A stretch of 64,000 bases of DNA from CALZIK01 sp945787635 (GCA_947259725.1 CAMYNM010000015.1:1-64000), one strand, 5' to 3'; positions 47,248 through 55,585 are shown, counted from the stretch's first letter. Made by a program: numbers and translations. Notes: generated from the letters alone by a model not told the origin.

Positions 47248-47268
47248 GCTCCCGCTCCTGTCGGGAGC
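47248..47268. terminator. Hairpin between convergent genes
   Basis: Arms GCTCCCG and CGGGAGC with a 7-nt loop, between the operon end at 47214 and the convergent diguanylate cyclase end. There is no T-run. Confidence 0.35.
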
Positions 47269-47283
47269 GAGCGCCTGCCGCGG

Positions 47284-48807
47284 CTAAGCCGAAACCGCTT
47301 CCGGCCGCTCGCTGCCGGCCACTTCCAGACGATCGCGGCCGTGTCGCTTGGCTCGATAGAGAGCCGTGTCCGCCAACGCCAGCAGGCCGCGCCCCGCGTC
47401 AGGCTCCTCGACATCCGCCAGTTCCGCAATGCCGATGCTCACAGTTACCCGCACGTCCTCGCTCCCGAAGCTGAACTCCAGCTCGGCGATCATGCGCCGG
47501 ATATCCTCGGCCAGGACGCGGGCACCCGCGACCTCGGCTTGAGGCATGAGCACCACGAACTCTTCGCCGCCGAAGCGCGCCAGAACGTCTTCCTCTCGCA
47601 ACCGGCCGGCGATGAGCTCCGCCACGCTCACGAGCACGTCGTCGCCGGCGAGGTGCCCGAATCGATCGTTGATGTGCTTGAAATGATCTAAGTCGAGCAT
47701 CAGGCAGGCCAGCGGGAGACCGTGCCTGAGGCTGGCGCTTACTTCGCGCGGCAGCACCTCGAGCAGGTGTCCCCGGTTGTAGGCGCCGGTCAGTGGGTCG
47801 GTGATCGCGGTGAGCTTGAGTTTCTGATTCGTCGCCTCGAGCTCGGCGGCGAGCGCCTTGTACTGCGTGCTCCACGAGAAGCCGATTCGGAATCCGAAGA
47901 AAAGCGTCACGACCAGGAGAGTCATGAGCGTCCACTGCGGCAAGCTGAGGCCTTGCATGACGTTCTCGAGGTCCACGCGCAGTCCGACAGCTTCGGGCCG
48001 CCCCTCCAACACCTTCTCGAGAGCTGCGAAGGAAAACCTGCGCACGACGACCACGAACGCGACAATCGAGGCGATCACCGTCGATGCGCCGAGCATCACC
48101 GTTCCCCGGTTCCAGCTGCCGTTGCCGACTGTATGCACACCGAGCCCGCGTTTCCAGCGTTCGACCGTCGGACCGGCCGCTATCAGCAGCGGCATGCACA
48201 GCACCACTGCCTGGACGAACCCGCCCAGCCACCACCCCTGCCAAACCGGATAGAGCTGGTTGAGGCCGACTTCCTCGGTGTAGGCCCAGACGAAAGAGCC
48301 TGCCGAACCCACGATCGAGGCGATGAACGCAACCATCACGAAGTAGAGCGCGGCCGGGATGGATCGCAGATCGGTACGCATCGGCAATGCCCGAAAGGCG
48401 AGAATCAGAGCCGCCAGCCCGATCGGGTTCGCCAGGGCGAACAGCAGGGTTCTCTCGAGAGGCATGCCGCTGAGAAGCGCCAGGACGAACGTCGAAAGAT
48501 AGGCCGGCACGGCTCCCCACCAGTAGCCGAACCACAGCACCATCGGAACGCAAAACAGCAGGGGCAAATACACCGTGAGGTAGACCTCGGCCCCGCCGAT
48601 GTGGACCGGAATGCCGGTCCAACCGCGCAGAGTCGTCAGCAGGCCACTCGGAACGACGACCAGCAAAGAGAGCAGCCAGAGGCCGACGAAGCGCCGATAG
48701 CCGGGTTCCCGGAATCGCCGGAAGGCCGTGGCGAAGGGCACCGGTGTCGGCGCCTCCAGAGTCACCACCGCCTCGACTATCTGCGTCAGCTGTCCGGACT
48801 CGTGCAT
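47284..48807 (-). CDS. Diguanylate cyclase with MASE1-type membrane sensor
   Basis: 507 residues. The N-terminal about 320 residues form eight or so membrane helices of MASE1 type, followed by a GGDEF domain starting 'LKLTAITDPLTGAYNRGHLLEV'. The active-site loop is RFGGEEFVVLM, with the metal Asp in LACLMLDLDHFKHINDRFGHLAGDDVL. The RxxD of LREEDVLARF sits five residues before GGEEF, so the inhibitory site is present and the enzyme is likely product-inhibited. It makes cyclic di-GMP in response to a membrane signal. TAGGTT lies 6 nt before the ATG. Confidence 0.85.
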   Translation of the reverse strand: MHESGQLTQIVEAVVTLEAPTPVPFATAFRRFREPGYRRFVGLWLLSLLVVVPSGLLTTLRGWTGIPVHIGGAEVYLTVYLPLLFCVPMVLWFGYWWGAVPAYLSTFVLALLSGMPLERTLLFALANPIGLAALILAFRALPMRTDLRSIPAALYFVMVAFIASIVGSAGSFVWAYTEEVGLNQLYPVWQGWWLGGFVQAVVLCMPLLIAAGPTVERWKRGLGVHTVGNGSWNRGTVMLGASTVIASIVAFVVVVRRFSFAALEKVLEGRPEAVGLRVDLENVMQGLSLPQWTLMTLLVVTLFFGFRIGFSWSTQYKALAAELEATNQKLKLTAITDPLTGAYNRGHLLEVLPREVSASLRHGLPLACLMLDLDHFKHINDRFGHLAGDDVLVSVAELIAGRLREEDVLARFGGEEFVVLMPQAEVAGARVLAEDIRRMIAELEFSFGSEDVRVTVSIGIAELADVEEPDAGRGLLALADTALYRAKRHGRDRLEVAGSERPEAVSA

Positions 48808-48813
48808 CGACCC

Positions 48814-48819
48814 AACCTA
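48814..48819 (-). promoter_or_regulatory. Putative -10 element TAGGTT, leaderless spacing
   Basis: On the minus strand TAGGTT ends 6 nt before ATG 48807, and no ribosome site is present. Confidence 0.45.
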
Positions 48820-48907
48820 CAAGCGATCCAAGACGCCCACTGTGAGGTGGTTCTCACCCAAGACTCTGCTCCGAGCCTTACAAAGTGCCGCTCGGCGCCG
48901 GAGCCCG

Positions 48908-49435
48908 CTAACCGAACGCTTCCGGGTCCATCCCGGCGCCGGTCGCCAGCTCGGCGAGCCGCTCGAGTTGCTCGGGTCGGAGCTCGAGAAACAGGCCCGT
49001 CGAACGCGCCGCCACGGACCCGTCCGGAAGATCCAACCGGGCGCGGACGTGAACCTTGCGCCCGTTCACCCCCTCGATCCGCGCGTCGAGCGTTCCCACC
49101 GCTCCGAGCGGCACCAGCGCCAGAAAATCGACTTCAATATGGGCCGCCACGACTCGGTGGCCTGCGATCCAGGCGCTAAAGCCCATCGCCTCGTCGAGCA
49201 GCGCCGCCAGCGCTCCGCCGTGAACGTGCCCGGGAGGGCCCTGGGACCCTGGTCCGAACCGCACCCGGGCCTTCAAAACTTCGGCTCCGATCGGCCTGAA
49301 GTAGCGCACCAGGAGGCGGCGACCGTCGCTTTCGCCCGAGACGTAGGACTCGGCCGTCCGAGCCTCGTTGAAGCGCTCGATCGATTCCCAGCCGGCTTCG
49401 CCGGCGAGGTCCGGGTGGGTGAGATCGTCGATCAT
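48908..49435 (-). CDS. PaaI-type hotdog-fold thioesterase
   Basis: 175 residues. The hotdog signature is PPGHVHGGALAALLDEAMGFSAW, with the catalytic Asp/Glu pair near DEA, and 'VDFLALVPLGAVGTLDARIE' and 'RKVHVRARLDLPDGSVAARSTGLFLEL' complete the fold. It probably hydrolyses acyl-CoA thioesters. The start ATG 49435 is used because the preceding residues show no conservation and run into the divergent promoter region of the selenoprotein gene. A long upstream extension is possible but not supported. Confidence 0.8.
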   Translation of the reverse strand: MIDDLTHPDLAGEAGWESIERFNEARTAESYVSGESDGRRLLVRYFRPIGAEVLKARVRFGPGSQGPPGHVHGGALAALLDEAMGFSAWIAGHRVVAAHIEVDFLALVPLGAVGTLDARIEGVNGRKVHVRARLDLPDGSVAARSTGLFLELRPEQLERLAELATGAGMDPEAFG

Positions 49436-49573
49436 GGCGCTCGGCGCCCGGAGACGCAGAGCCACTATGCACTGCCGACTCTCGAAGACGCAACCCGTCG
49501 TCGCACGGGCTTCGGTCGGCCTCGGCCGCCCGCGATAGGATCGCCTCTTTCGAATCACCTTTGGAGGAACGCC

Positions 49574-50161
49574 ATGCCCTCACGAATCCAGCCGATCACC
49601 AAAGACGACACCGACGATGCCGATCTCAAGCAGCTTCTCGTTGACGGCGAGGAAGGCTGGTGGCATGACACCGAGATGTTCGGGGTCATCGCAAGGGTGC
49701 CGGATCTCTTGAAGAGCATCGTCCCGGTCTTCGGCTCGTTTTTCGGCGGCGGCCGAGTCGAGCCGCACATCTTCGAGATGATGCGGGTCAAGACCGGCCA
49801 GATGAACGACTGCCATTACTGAAGCACCGTTCGCACCGCTGCCGTGCGCAGCGACGTGGAGCCCAAGGAAGAAGCGATCCTCTCCGGCGACTATTCGACT
49901 CTCTCGAGTCGTGAGGCGATCGCCGTCGAGCTGGCCGAGCGCATGGCCATGGACCCACATTCGGTCACCGATGAGTTCTGGCAGAGCCTCAAGGAGGAGT
50001 TCTCGGACGACGAGATAGTCGAGCTCGCTTTCGCGACCAGCATCTTCAACTGGGGCAACAAGTTCAACATCACCATGCGCCTCGACACCGACGGCAACGA
50101 GTATCCGAAGGGCATGAAGTACAAGGACGCACCCACTTTCTGGCGGCGAGGCGAGACCTAG
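49574..50161 (+). CDS. Putative selenoprotein of the carboxymuconolactone decarboxylase/AhpD-like family (in-frame TGA = Sec83)
   Basis: 195 residues if TGA 49820-49822 is read through. The ATG has GGAGG 6 nt upstream. Residues 1-82 match the family N-terminus ('FEMMRVKTGQMNDCHY'), and the frame continues without a shift after the TGA as STVRTAAVRS..., 'SSREAIAVELAERMAMDPHSVTDEFWQSL', 'SDDEIVELAFATSIFNWGNKFNI' and 'FWRRGET', the usual C-terminal half. The family redox motif is CxxC, and the TGA falls exactly on the second cysteine, giving Cys80-His-Tyr-Sec83. AhpD-like CxxU proteins are a known class of bacterial selenoproteins. The usual His four residues on is Arg87. It probably reduces or detoxifies peroxides. 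Confidence 0.8.
49820..49853 (+). other. TGA(Sec) codon and candidate bacterial SECIS hairpin
   Basis: The in-frame TGA is followed by a stem of CGCAC (49832-49836) and GTGCG (49844-49848) with loop CGCTGCC, so the loop begins 14 nt after the TGA. A competing hairpin CGCTG/CAGCG (49837-49841 and 49849-49853) also forms. Bacterial SECIS elements are hairpins lying within the coding region just after the UGA, with a loop at about this distance; the sequence itself is not conserved, so the fit is structural only. Confidence 0.55.
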
Positions 50162-50167
50162 GCGGCA

Positions 50168-50503
50168 CTATTCGGCGGGGGGCTCGACGTCGAGGTCGGT
50201 CTCGCCGCCGACGACCTGGAAATGGTCGATGGCATCACGGCGCTCGACGAGGAAGCGTTCGTCTTCCGGAAAGTAGATCGCCTGGCCGATGTCTTCGCCG
50301 GCGAATCCCCTGATCGCCTCATCCGACTCCCAGAAGGAGAGCACCAGGAACTCCGCCCGATCGTCTCGGATTCGGCGCAGAACGAGCGATCCTCGGTTGC
50401 CCGGGGTCGAGCGGTGCGCGCGAACCCCCGTCCGTTCCAGGTACTCGACGTAGGACTCGGCGTCTTCCGGACGCGTGCTGCCGAACCAGAGCCTCGCGAT
50501 CAT
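50168..50503 (-). CDS. Antibiotic-biosynthesis-monooxygenase (ABM) domain protein
   Basis: 111 residues: MIARLWFGSTRPEDAESYVEYLE opens the dimeric ferredoxin-like fold, and 'RRIRDDRAEFLVLSFWESDEAIRGFAG' is the ABM core, followed by the tail FQVVGGETD. Such proteins act as cofactor-free oxygenases or haem-degrading IsdG-like enzymes; no haem-binding signature can be assigned. ATG 50503 lies 7 bp after the DyP peroxidase stop, so they are co-transcribed. Confidence 0.75.
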   Translation of the reverse strand: MIARLWFGSTRPEDAESYVEYLERTGVRAHRSTPGNRGSLVLRRIRDDRAEFLVLSFWESDEAIRGFAGEDIGQAIYFPEDERFLVERRDAIDHFQVVGGETDLDVEPPAE

Positions 50504-50510
50504 GCCTGGG

Positions 50511-52004
50511 CTAGCCGCCTCCCGCCAGCGCGTGCAGACCGGCGATACTGGGCGCGAAAAAATACTCGCCGCCCAGGAGCCTCACGTGCTCATCGAACCG
50601 TATTCGCTTGCGGCCGCTCGAGCCGTGGCCGGTCGGCCAGTTCGGTGAGTCGTCGGGTCCCGCGGCGCCGCCGGCCTGCCCGACGATCGGATCCAGGCCG
50701 GTGCCCTGCTCGCTGAACTCGGGGTTGTTGGCCCACGAACGCTGAATGAACTCGAACTGATCTCGAATATCGTTCTGGAAGCACATGAAAAGCAGGCCGA
50801 CCGTGCCGTTGTCCTCGTCGGTATAGGTTATCCCGCGGCGAGCGATCCGGCGCCGCTGCTCGCGGGCGAGGATGTTGACCAGGAAGCCGAGCGAGCCGCG
50901 CGGATTGACCTTTCGGACATGCGCGTGTAGAGGGCACTTGCTGCCGTCGGGATCCCGGTCGTAGTCGAAGTCCTCATCGCGGCGCGGATCGTAGCCCGGC
51001 TTCGGCCCCGCCTGCGTCGCCACCGGGGTTCCGTTCTTGAACCGGCCGATAGCCATCGCGCCAACCAGCTCCGGCTCCTGCCCGAGCTCGCGCGCCACCT
51101 TCTCGACCGCCGCTTCAAACGACTTCACGTTCTGCTCGAGCTTGCGATAGACGAGATAGCTGCCGAATCCGCCCCGAGCGTGCCGATCCGGTTCCAGAAC
51201 CAGATTCAACGGAGCCCGCTGGTCGTAGTGTCGGGCGGCGGGAGCTGCGTCATGAACGAACTGCGGCTGACTGACACCGTCGGCGTACCCGAAGTGCTCG
51301 ATTGCCCGGCGCTTGGGAGAGCTGTCGCGCTCCTGCCGACCGCGCTCGTCGACCAGGATCGAACCGCCGGCCGCGGCGAGCTCGCGATCGATGGGCTCCT
51401 TGATGGAGTCCAGAGTCTCGGGATCACGCGCGGCAACGATGACCAGAGCGTGAATCTCCGCGGCGTCGCGCTGATACCTGGGCTCCCAGGCTCCGACCGG
51501 AGCATCCCCGAGCCGGCGGCCGCGCTCCTGCATGCCTTCTCTGAAGGCTCCGTCTCTAGGTCTCTTCTCACCCAGAAACTCGTAGCCCCGGCTGCTAAGC
51601 ATCAACGTCGTCAGGGTCGTCTCCCGGGCCCTGTCCTGCCACTGGGCCGCCGCCGAGGTAACCCGAGTGTCGGTCATCCGCCCGATCCAGGCTCTGATCC
51701 TGGGCACCGCCGCGGCGTGGGCCGCCTCGTCGCGAGGTCGGCCGAAGCAGACCAGAAGATGCATGGCGTGATCACGCCCGTGTCCCTTGAGGATGTTCCC
51801 CTGGAGGCCGGCGAGGAATGCCATGGCCTCCGGCGTCGTAGGGTCGAGCGGCCGGTCGGAGTCGATGCCGGGCGGAAGGCTCCTGCCTTCGATCAGCGCT
51901 TCGACGCTCTTCAGGCCGTCGGCGGCGGTTTCGAGCACGGTGACGCCCGTCCGCAGGTAGAGAACCATGGATTCTCGCCAGAGTTTCTCCAGCGGGCCTA
52001 GCAT
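50511..52004 (-). CDS. DyP-type haem peroxidase
   Basis: 497 residues of the dye-decolorising peroxidase family. The distal motif is FGYADGVSQPQF (GxxDG, catalytic Asp), the proximal haem ligand His lies in KCPLHAHVRKVNPR, and the C-terminal motif is 'FMCFQNDIRDQFEFIQRSW'. The domain 'FLAGLQGNILKGHGRDHAMHLLVCFG' opens the fold. There is no twin-arginine signal, so it probably acts in the cytosol or in an encapsulin, although no encapsulin gene is nearby. ATG 52004 has AGGAAGGGGG upstream. It is coupled with an ABM protein, a common partner in oxidative metabolism. It is divergent from a DUF1579-like gene. Confidence 0.85.
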   Translation of the reverse strand: MLGPLEKLWRESMVLYLRTGVTVLETAADGLKSVEALIEGRSLPPGIDSDRPLDPTTPEAMAFLAGLQGNILKGHGRDHAMHLLVCFGRPRDEAAHAAAVPRIRAWIGRMTDTRVTSAAAQWQDRARETTLTTLMLSSRGYEFLGEKRPRDGAFREGMQERGRRLGDAPVGAWEPRYQRDAAEIHALVIVAARDPETLDSIKEPIDRELAAAGGSILVDERGRQERDSSPKRRAIEHFGYADGVSQPQFVHDAAPAARHYDQRAPLNLVLEPDRHARGGFGSYLVYRKLEQNVKSFEAAVEKVARELGQEPELVGAMAIGRFKNGTPVATQAGPKPGYDPRRDEDFDYDRDPDGSKCPLHAHVRKVNPRGSLGFLVNILAREQRRRIARRGITYTDEDNGTVGLLFMCFQNDIRDQFEFIQRSWANNPEFSEQGTGLDPIVGQAGGAAGPDDSPNWPTGHGSSGRKRIRFDEHVRLLGGEYFFAPSIAGLHALAGGG

Positions 52005-52088
52005 GTCCCCCTTCCTCCCTGCACCGCGAAAACGCTGATGTTCATTGATTCTGGAGCGCAGTCTAGCAAAGCGATCCGCACAGGGCGG

Positions 52089-52097
52089 TGGTATGAT
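52089..52097 (+). promoter_or_regulatory. Extended -10 element TGG-TATGAT
   Basis: TGGTATGAT is an extended -10. Transcription from about 52104 would give a 29-nt leader with GAGGAGG before ATG 52133. Confidence 0.5.
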
Positions 52098-52132
52098 TCG
52101 GTTTTCGCCAGATACACACCGAGGAGGAGCCC

Positions 52133-52681
52133 ATGAAGAGACTCTCGATCGTAATGTTGACTCTTGCCGTCGCCGCCACGACCGGCGTGCCGGCATGGGC
52201 CGGTGTCGACGCCGCGTCGGTGTTCGACCAGCTCAAATCACTCGAGGGCACCTGGACCGGTACCCCTGAGGGCAAGGGCGAGGAGGCCGAGGCGGAAGCC
52301 CGGGCCAAGCCGCACGCCGTCCACGAGTTCGAGGTCTCGGCGGGAGGCACTGTGGTGATGGAGACCATGGCTCCCGGTTCGGACCACGAGATGATCAACA
52401 TGTACCACCTCGACGGCGAAGACCTGCTTCTCACGCACTACTGCGCCGGCGGAAACCAGCCGCGCATGCGACTCGACCGGGAGGCGAGCTCTGCCGGCGA
52501 CCTGGTGTTCGCATTCGACGGCGGGACCAACCTCGACCCGGCCGTGGACGAGCACATCCATTCGGCTCGCATCCGCATCCTCGAAGACGGCGGCCTCGAC
52601 AGCATCTGGTTCGCGCAGGCGAGCGGCGAGGCGGCCGGCGAGATGGCCTTCCGCCTGACCCGAGCGGAAGCCGAGAACTAG
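52133..52681 (+). CDS. Secreted DUF1579-like lipid/ligand-binding protein
   Basis: 182 residues with a signal peptide (MKRLSIVMLTLAVAATTGVPAWA). The mature part resembles the DUF1579/THAP4-type beta-barrel: 'LKSLEGTWTGTPEGKG', 'HEFEVSAGGTVVMETMAPGSDHEMINMYHLDGEDLLLTHYCAGGNQPRM' and 'VFAFDGGTNLD'. The H-Y-C-A-G-G-NQPRM segment is diagnostic of the family in soil bacteria. It probably binds a hydrophobic ligand or haem-like cofactor in the periplasm. GAGGAGG lies 5 nt before the ATG. Its TAG stop shares CTAG with the stop of the convergent S41-like protease. Confidence 0.75.
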   Translation: MKRLSIVMLTLAVAATTGVPAWAGVDAASVFDQLKSLEGTWTGTPEGKGEEAEAEARAKPHAVHEFEVSAGGTVVMETMAPGSDHEMINMYHLDGEDLLLTHYCAGGNQPRMRLDREASSAGDLVFAFDGGTNLDPAVDEHIHSARIRILEDGGLDSIWFAQASGEAAGEMAFRLTRAEAEN

Positions 52682-54429
52682 TCTCCCGGCGTCGCGAGTT
52701 CTTCGAGCCGTGCGCGCTGATCTGGAGCCTGATTGTTGAAGGGATCGACCTCGAGCGCCTTGCGGTAATTCTCGATCGCCTTGAGCCGCTCGCCCTTGAG
52801 CCGGTAGAGATCCGCCAGGCTGTACCAGACTCGCCAATGGTTCGGATGTCGCCGCGCGTTCAGGGTGTAGGCGGCAATCGCGTCGTCCCAGCGCTCGGAG
52901 TCGCGAAACTCGTCGCCCAGATGGTCCAGCTCCCCGAGCGTGAACGGCGCCCACCAGTCCACCCCACCGTAGGCTTCGGCACGCTTCTCGTACTCGGCGA
53001 CGCCCGCCGCGCCGCCGCGCTCGCGAAAGACGACCGCAAGCGGCGGCTCTTCGAAGCTCGCGCGAATCGCGGCGAGCGCCGGATCCCGACCGCCGAAGTA
53101 GTCCAAAGAGCTGAACTGCGCCGGTAGCTCGATGGGCATTTCCCGGGTCTCACCGACATAGCTCGAGAGCTGATGATAAATCGTCGAAACCCATACAACG
53201 AGACCGCTGTGGGGCAAGGTGAAGCTGGTGTTGTCGCCGTAGCTCTTGTAGTAGGCGCCCGGCGGTTCCCCGACGAAGGTCGCCTCGGTGTGCTCGTCCA
53301 GAGCATGAGCCAGCATGACGCCGGCCGAGAACGTCGCACGACCGACCACCACGAACAGGCGGCCCTTGCGATTGATGCGGTCGCGCTTGATCACCTCGTG
53401 GACCAAGTCGTTGACCAGACTGCCGTCGCCGCCGATGTTGTAGCGTAGATCGATCACCATGTGATCGATCGGCGCACCGTCGACCGCCTTCCAGGCCGCT
53501 CGGCTGAATTCCACGAAGGTCTGCTTGCGGCGGCCGCTGTCGCCCATGTAGTTGATCTGGACGTAAAAGAGCTTGGATGTCCGGTCGTACGTAAACCAGA
53601 AAGCGGATCGGTAGCGCAGATGGAGTGGGAGAGCCGAGGACTCGTTGTAGTGATCGTCCGACGAACGGCCGTCGGGAGCTGTGACGTAGTCAGCCTGCTC
53701 GGAAGCCGGCCCCCAGATCTCGCCCCAGAACTGAAACGAGAGATCGAAGCCGGCTTCGATTGCCGGAAGAACCAGCCGCTCGGCATCCCTACCCGCCCGC
53801 CGCACCAGAAGCACCAGCTCGTTTCCTCCTTCGGTCACCCCCAGGGCTCGCAACGCCCCCGCGTTCGAAAGGTAAAGGGGCGCACGCTCGAGCGCGCCGA
53901 ACCGGTTGTCGGCGCCGAGAAGGGTCGCCGACAGGTCCCACGCCCGCTCGGCGGGCAGGCCGCCGACCTGGAGGACCTCGGCGCCGACGAATCGAGCGAA
54001 AGGACGATCGATCGCGGTGATGAAGATGCCGTCGGAAAATCGAAAGAAGCGCACCGGGTACCAGCGCTCGAACGACGGGACACCGACCGGGTCGACCGAG
54101 CTGTGACCGTCTCCGATTCGGGCAACGAGTTGCATCACCCGGACGGCGATCTCGGTCGAATCGAGGCTCGGAACCGCGGTTCTCAGAGCCCTAGCCTCGC
54201 CGAGAAGAACCTCTCGACCGACCCGCGCGTAGGGGTCGGGATGGACCGTCTCGAGAGTCGTCACAAGGTGGTCGAGGTCTTCGAGCCACTCCACAGCGGT
54301 CATTTCGCTGCCGATCGCCAAGGCCGAATCGGAGGCCGCGGTGGGCTTCGCGCCAAGGAAGAGCACACCGATCAGCAGAATTGCGAGTGCGGTCAAGTGG
54401 GCACATTTGTCTACTACCGTAGTCGTCAT
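52678..54429 (-). CDS. S41-family-like secreted protease with TPR tail
   Basis: A 583-residue exported protein (ALTAILLIGVLFLGAKPTAA-type signal). The catalytic core fits the tail-specific protease family S41: 'HMVIDLRYNIGGDGSLVNDLVHEVI', 'GRLFVVVGRATFSAGVMLAHAL' (Ser of TFSAG) and 'FVGEPPGAYYKSYGDNTSFTLP', where the Lys is the probable base. The C-terminal quarter is TPR-like ('WDDAIAAYTLNARRHPNHWRVWYSLADLYRLKGERLKAIENYRKAL'). It may process or monitor secreted proteins. ATG 54429 is chosen because the TTGACA-N17 promoter puts transcription onto that base. GTG 54432 would also fit the frame. Confidence 0.8.
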   Translation of the reverse strand: MTTTVVDKCAHLTALAILLIGVLFLGAKPTAASDSALAIGSEMTAVEWLEDLDHLVTTLETVHPDPYARVGREVLLGEARALRTAVPSLDSTEIAVRVMQLVARIGDGHSSVDPVGVPSFERWYPVRFFRFSDGIFITAIDRPFARFVGAEVLQVGGLPAERAWDLSATLLGADNRFGALERAPLYLSNAGALRALGVTEGGNELVLLVRRAGRDAERLVLPAIEAGFDLSFQFWGEIWGPASEQADYVTAPDGRSSDDHYNESSALPLHLRYRSAFWFTYDRTSKLFYVQINYMGDSGRRKQTFVEFSRAAWKAVDGAPIDHMVIDLRYNIGGDGSLVNDLVHEVIKRDRINRKGRLFVVVGRATFSAGVMLAHALDEHTEATFVGEPPGAYYKSYGDNTSFTLPHSGLVVWVSTIYHQLSSYVGETREMPIELPAQFSSLDYFGGRDPALAAIRASFEEPPLAVVFRERGGAAGVAEYEKRAEAYGGVDWWAPFTLGELDHLGDEFRDSERWDDAIAAYTLNARRHPNHWRVWYSLADLYRLKGERLKAIENYRKALEVDPFNNQAPDQRARLEELATPGD

Positions 54430-54451
54430 CACACAAAACTACTCGGGTAGT
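54413..54451. promoter_or_regulatory. Two ACTAC/GTAGT dyads, candidate repressor operators
   Basis: ACTAC-C-GTAGT (54413-54423) covers the first codons of the protease gene, and ACTAC-TCGG-GTAGT (54438-54451) overlaps the spacer and -10 of its promoter. The motif resembles BlaI/MecI-type operators (TACTAC/GTAGTA); no such regulator lies in the window. Confidence 0.4.
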
Positions 54452-54464
54452 CGGCGCGTGTCAA
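54436..54464 (-). promoter_or_regulatory. Promoter TTGACA-N17-TAGTTT of the S41-like gene, leaderless
   Basis: On the minus strand TTGACA (54464-54459) and TAGTTT (54441-54436) are spaced exactly 17 bp, and six bases separate the -10 from ATG 54429. There is no ribosome site. Confidence 0.6.
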
Positions 54465-54554
54465 ACATCCGGGCGCTCCGAACTCATGCGCGATCCTCGA
54501 TAACTCGATTCGTCCTTGACGCAAAGCTGACGGTTTGCAGCAACACTCGCCAGA

Positions 54555-55475
54555 GTGCCGGTCTCCATTACGAACCAGTCGACTGAGCGGCGGCGCGGCC
54601 TTCGATCGCTGCTGCGCAACCTGAGGGATCGTCTGCACGCCCGGTACACGCGCGCCGTGGTCACCTCGGTCGCGTGCACGATCATCTTTTGCAGCCTCGG
54701 CATGGCCGCGGTCGAGATCCGTCACGATGTCTCCTTCGCGGCCGTCGCGAGGTTCTTCTCTCGCAGTCACTTCCGCGAGGCAGACCTCAGCCGCCTGATC
54801 TACAACCCCGAGACCATCGCTCGGCTCGAGAGTCTCTTCGCCACGTTCCGCGGCTTCGATTCAGGCGGTCTGGTCTACGCCGACGGTAAGTCCCTGAGGT
54901 TCTACCCACACTTGACCGAGCGCGCCGAATCGGCGCGACGCCACTACCTCGAGAATCTCGAGATCTACCCGCGACTCGTCAAGCACTACTTTGCCTCGGA
55001 CCTCGAGTCGCTTGCCCGCGAGATGCGGGTGCCGCCGGTGCGAGCTCGTCTCGAGCGCGCGGGCGTCGACTCGGCTGCCATGCTCGACTTTGGGACCGAG
55101 CCCCTCGAGTCCCTCGATGCCGACGGGAAGAGGCGACTCTTGCGCCGAACCGGCCGATTCATCCATGCCTTCAACCCGTTGGATCGACAGCCCTACGAGC
55201 TCTCCTTCCGCGAGAAGCTCCATTTCTACGAATCGGAAAGACCCCAGGGGCGGTTCGTGGGGATCTTCCAGATCCGTATACGGGGTTGGGCGAATCCGCT
55301 CGACGACCCGGGCGGGCACGCCATGAGCGTGAACAACCACTACCTGACGATTACCCGAGGACCAGGCGGCCGGTTTGTCGTGCGCGACTATTACCAGGGC
55401 GAACGCCGCGAGCACGCCGTTCACGGTGCTCCGAACCGGGGCTTGGTGCCCGCGAACGCTTCCGACATCGGCTAG
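54555..55475 (+). CDS. Membrane-anchored protein of unknown function
   Basis: 306 residues starting at GTG. A single membrane helix (RAVVTSVACTIIFCSLGMAAV, about 33-53) anchors a soluble, basic domain outside: 'IYNPETIARLESLFATFRGFDSGGLVYADG', 'YFASDLESLAREMRVPPVRARLERAG', 'LSFREKLHFYESERPQGRFVGIFQIRIRGWANPLDDPGGHAMSVNNHYLTITRGPGGRFVVRDYYQG'. I do not recognise a family. It is divergent from the S41-like gene across a short promoter region and could be controlled together with it. Confidence 0.55.
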   Translation: MPVSITNQSTERRRGLRSLLRNLRDRLHARYTRAVVTSVACTIIFCSLGMAAVEIRHDVSFAAVARFFSRSHFREADLSRLIYNPETIARLESLFATFRGFDSGGLVYADGKSLRFYPHLTERAESARRHYLENLEIYPRLVKHYFASDLESLAREMRVPPVRARLERAGVDSAAMLDFGTEPLESLDADGKRRLLRRTGRFIHAFNPLDRQPYELSFREKLHFYESERPQGRFVGIFQIRIRGWANPLDDPGGHAMSVNNHYLTITRGPGGRFVVRDYYQGERREHAVHGAPNRGLVPANASDIG

Positions 55476-55550
55476 CTCGCCGCCACCCGCGCGGAGCCCG
55501 CGCATCCGGGATGCGCCGAGCCGAAGGTGGACCTCCGGCCCGTTGTGTCC

Positions 55551-55556
55551 TATAGT
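55551..55556 (+). promoter_or_regulatory. Putative -10 element TATAGT of the RNA helicase gene
   Basis: TATAGT predicts transcription from about 55563, giving an unusually long leader of about 148 nt before ATG 55711. Confidence 0.4.
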
Positions 55557-55585
55557 GCGATTTGCCGAGGCGTCTCGGCACTCGG

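Noticed and set aside
47722..49179. Frame of 485 codons antisense to the diguanylate cyclase
   Set aside because: Gln/His/Arg-rich antisense composition; the cyclase has GGEEF and membrane helices.
49844..50161. Separate gene starting at GTG 49844
   Set aside because: It has no ribosome site and no promoter, lies in the same frame as the upstream half, and completes the family fold only when joined with it through the TGA.
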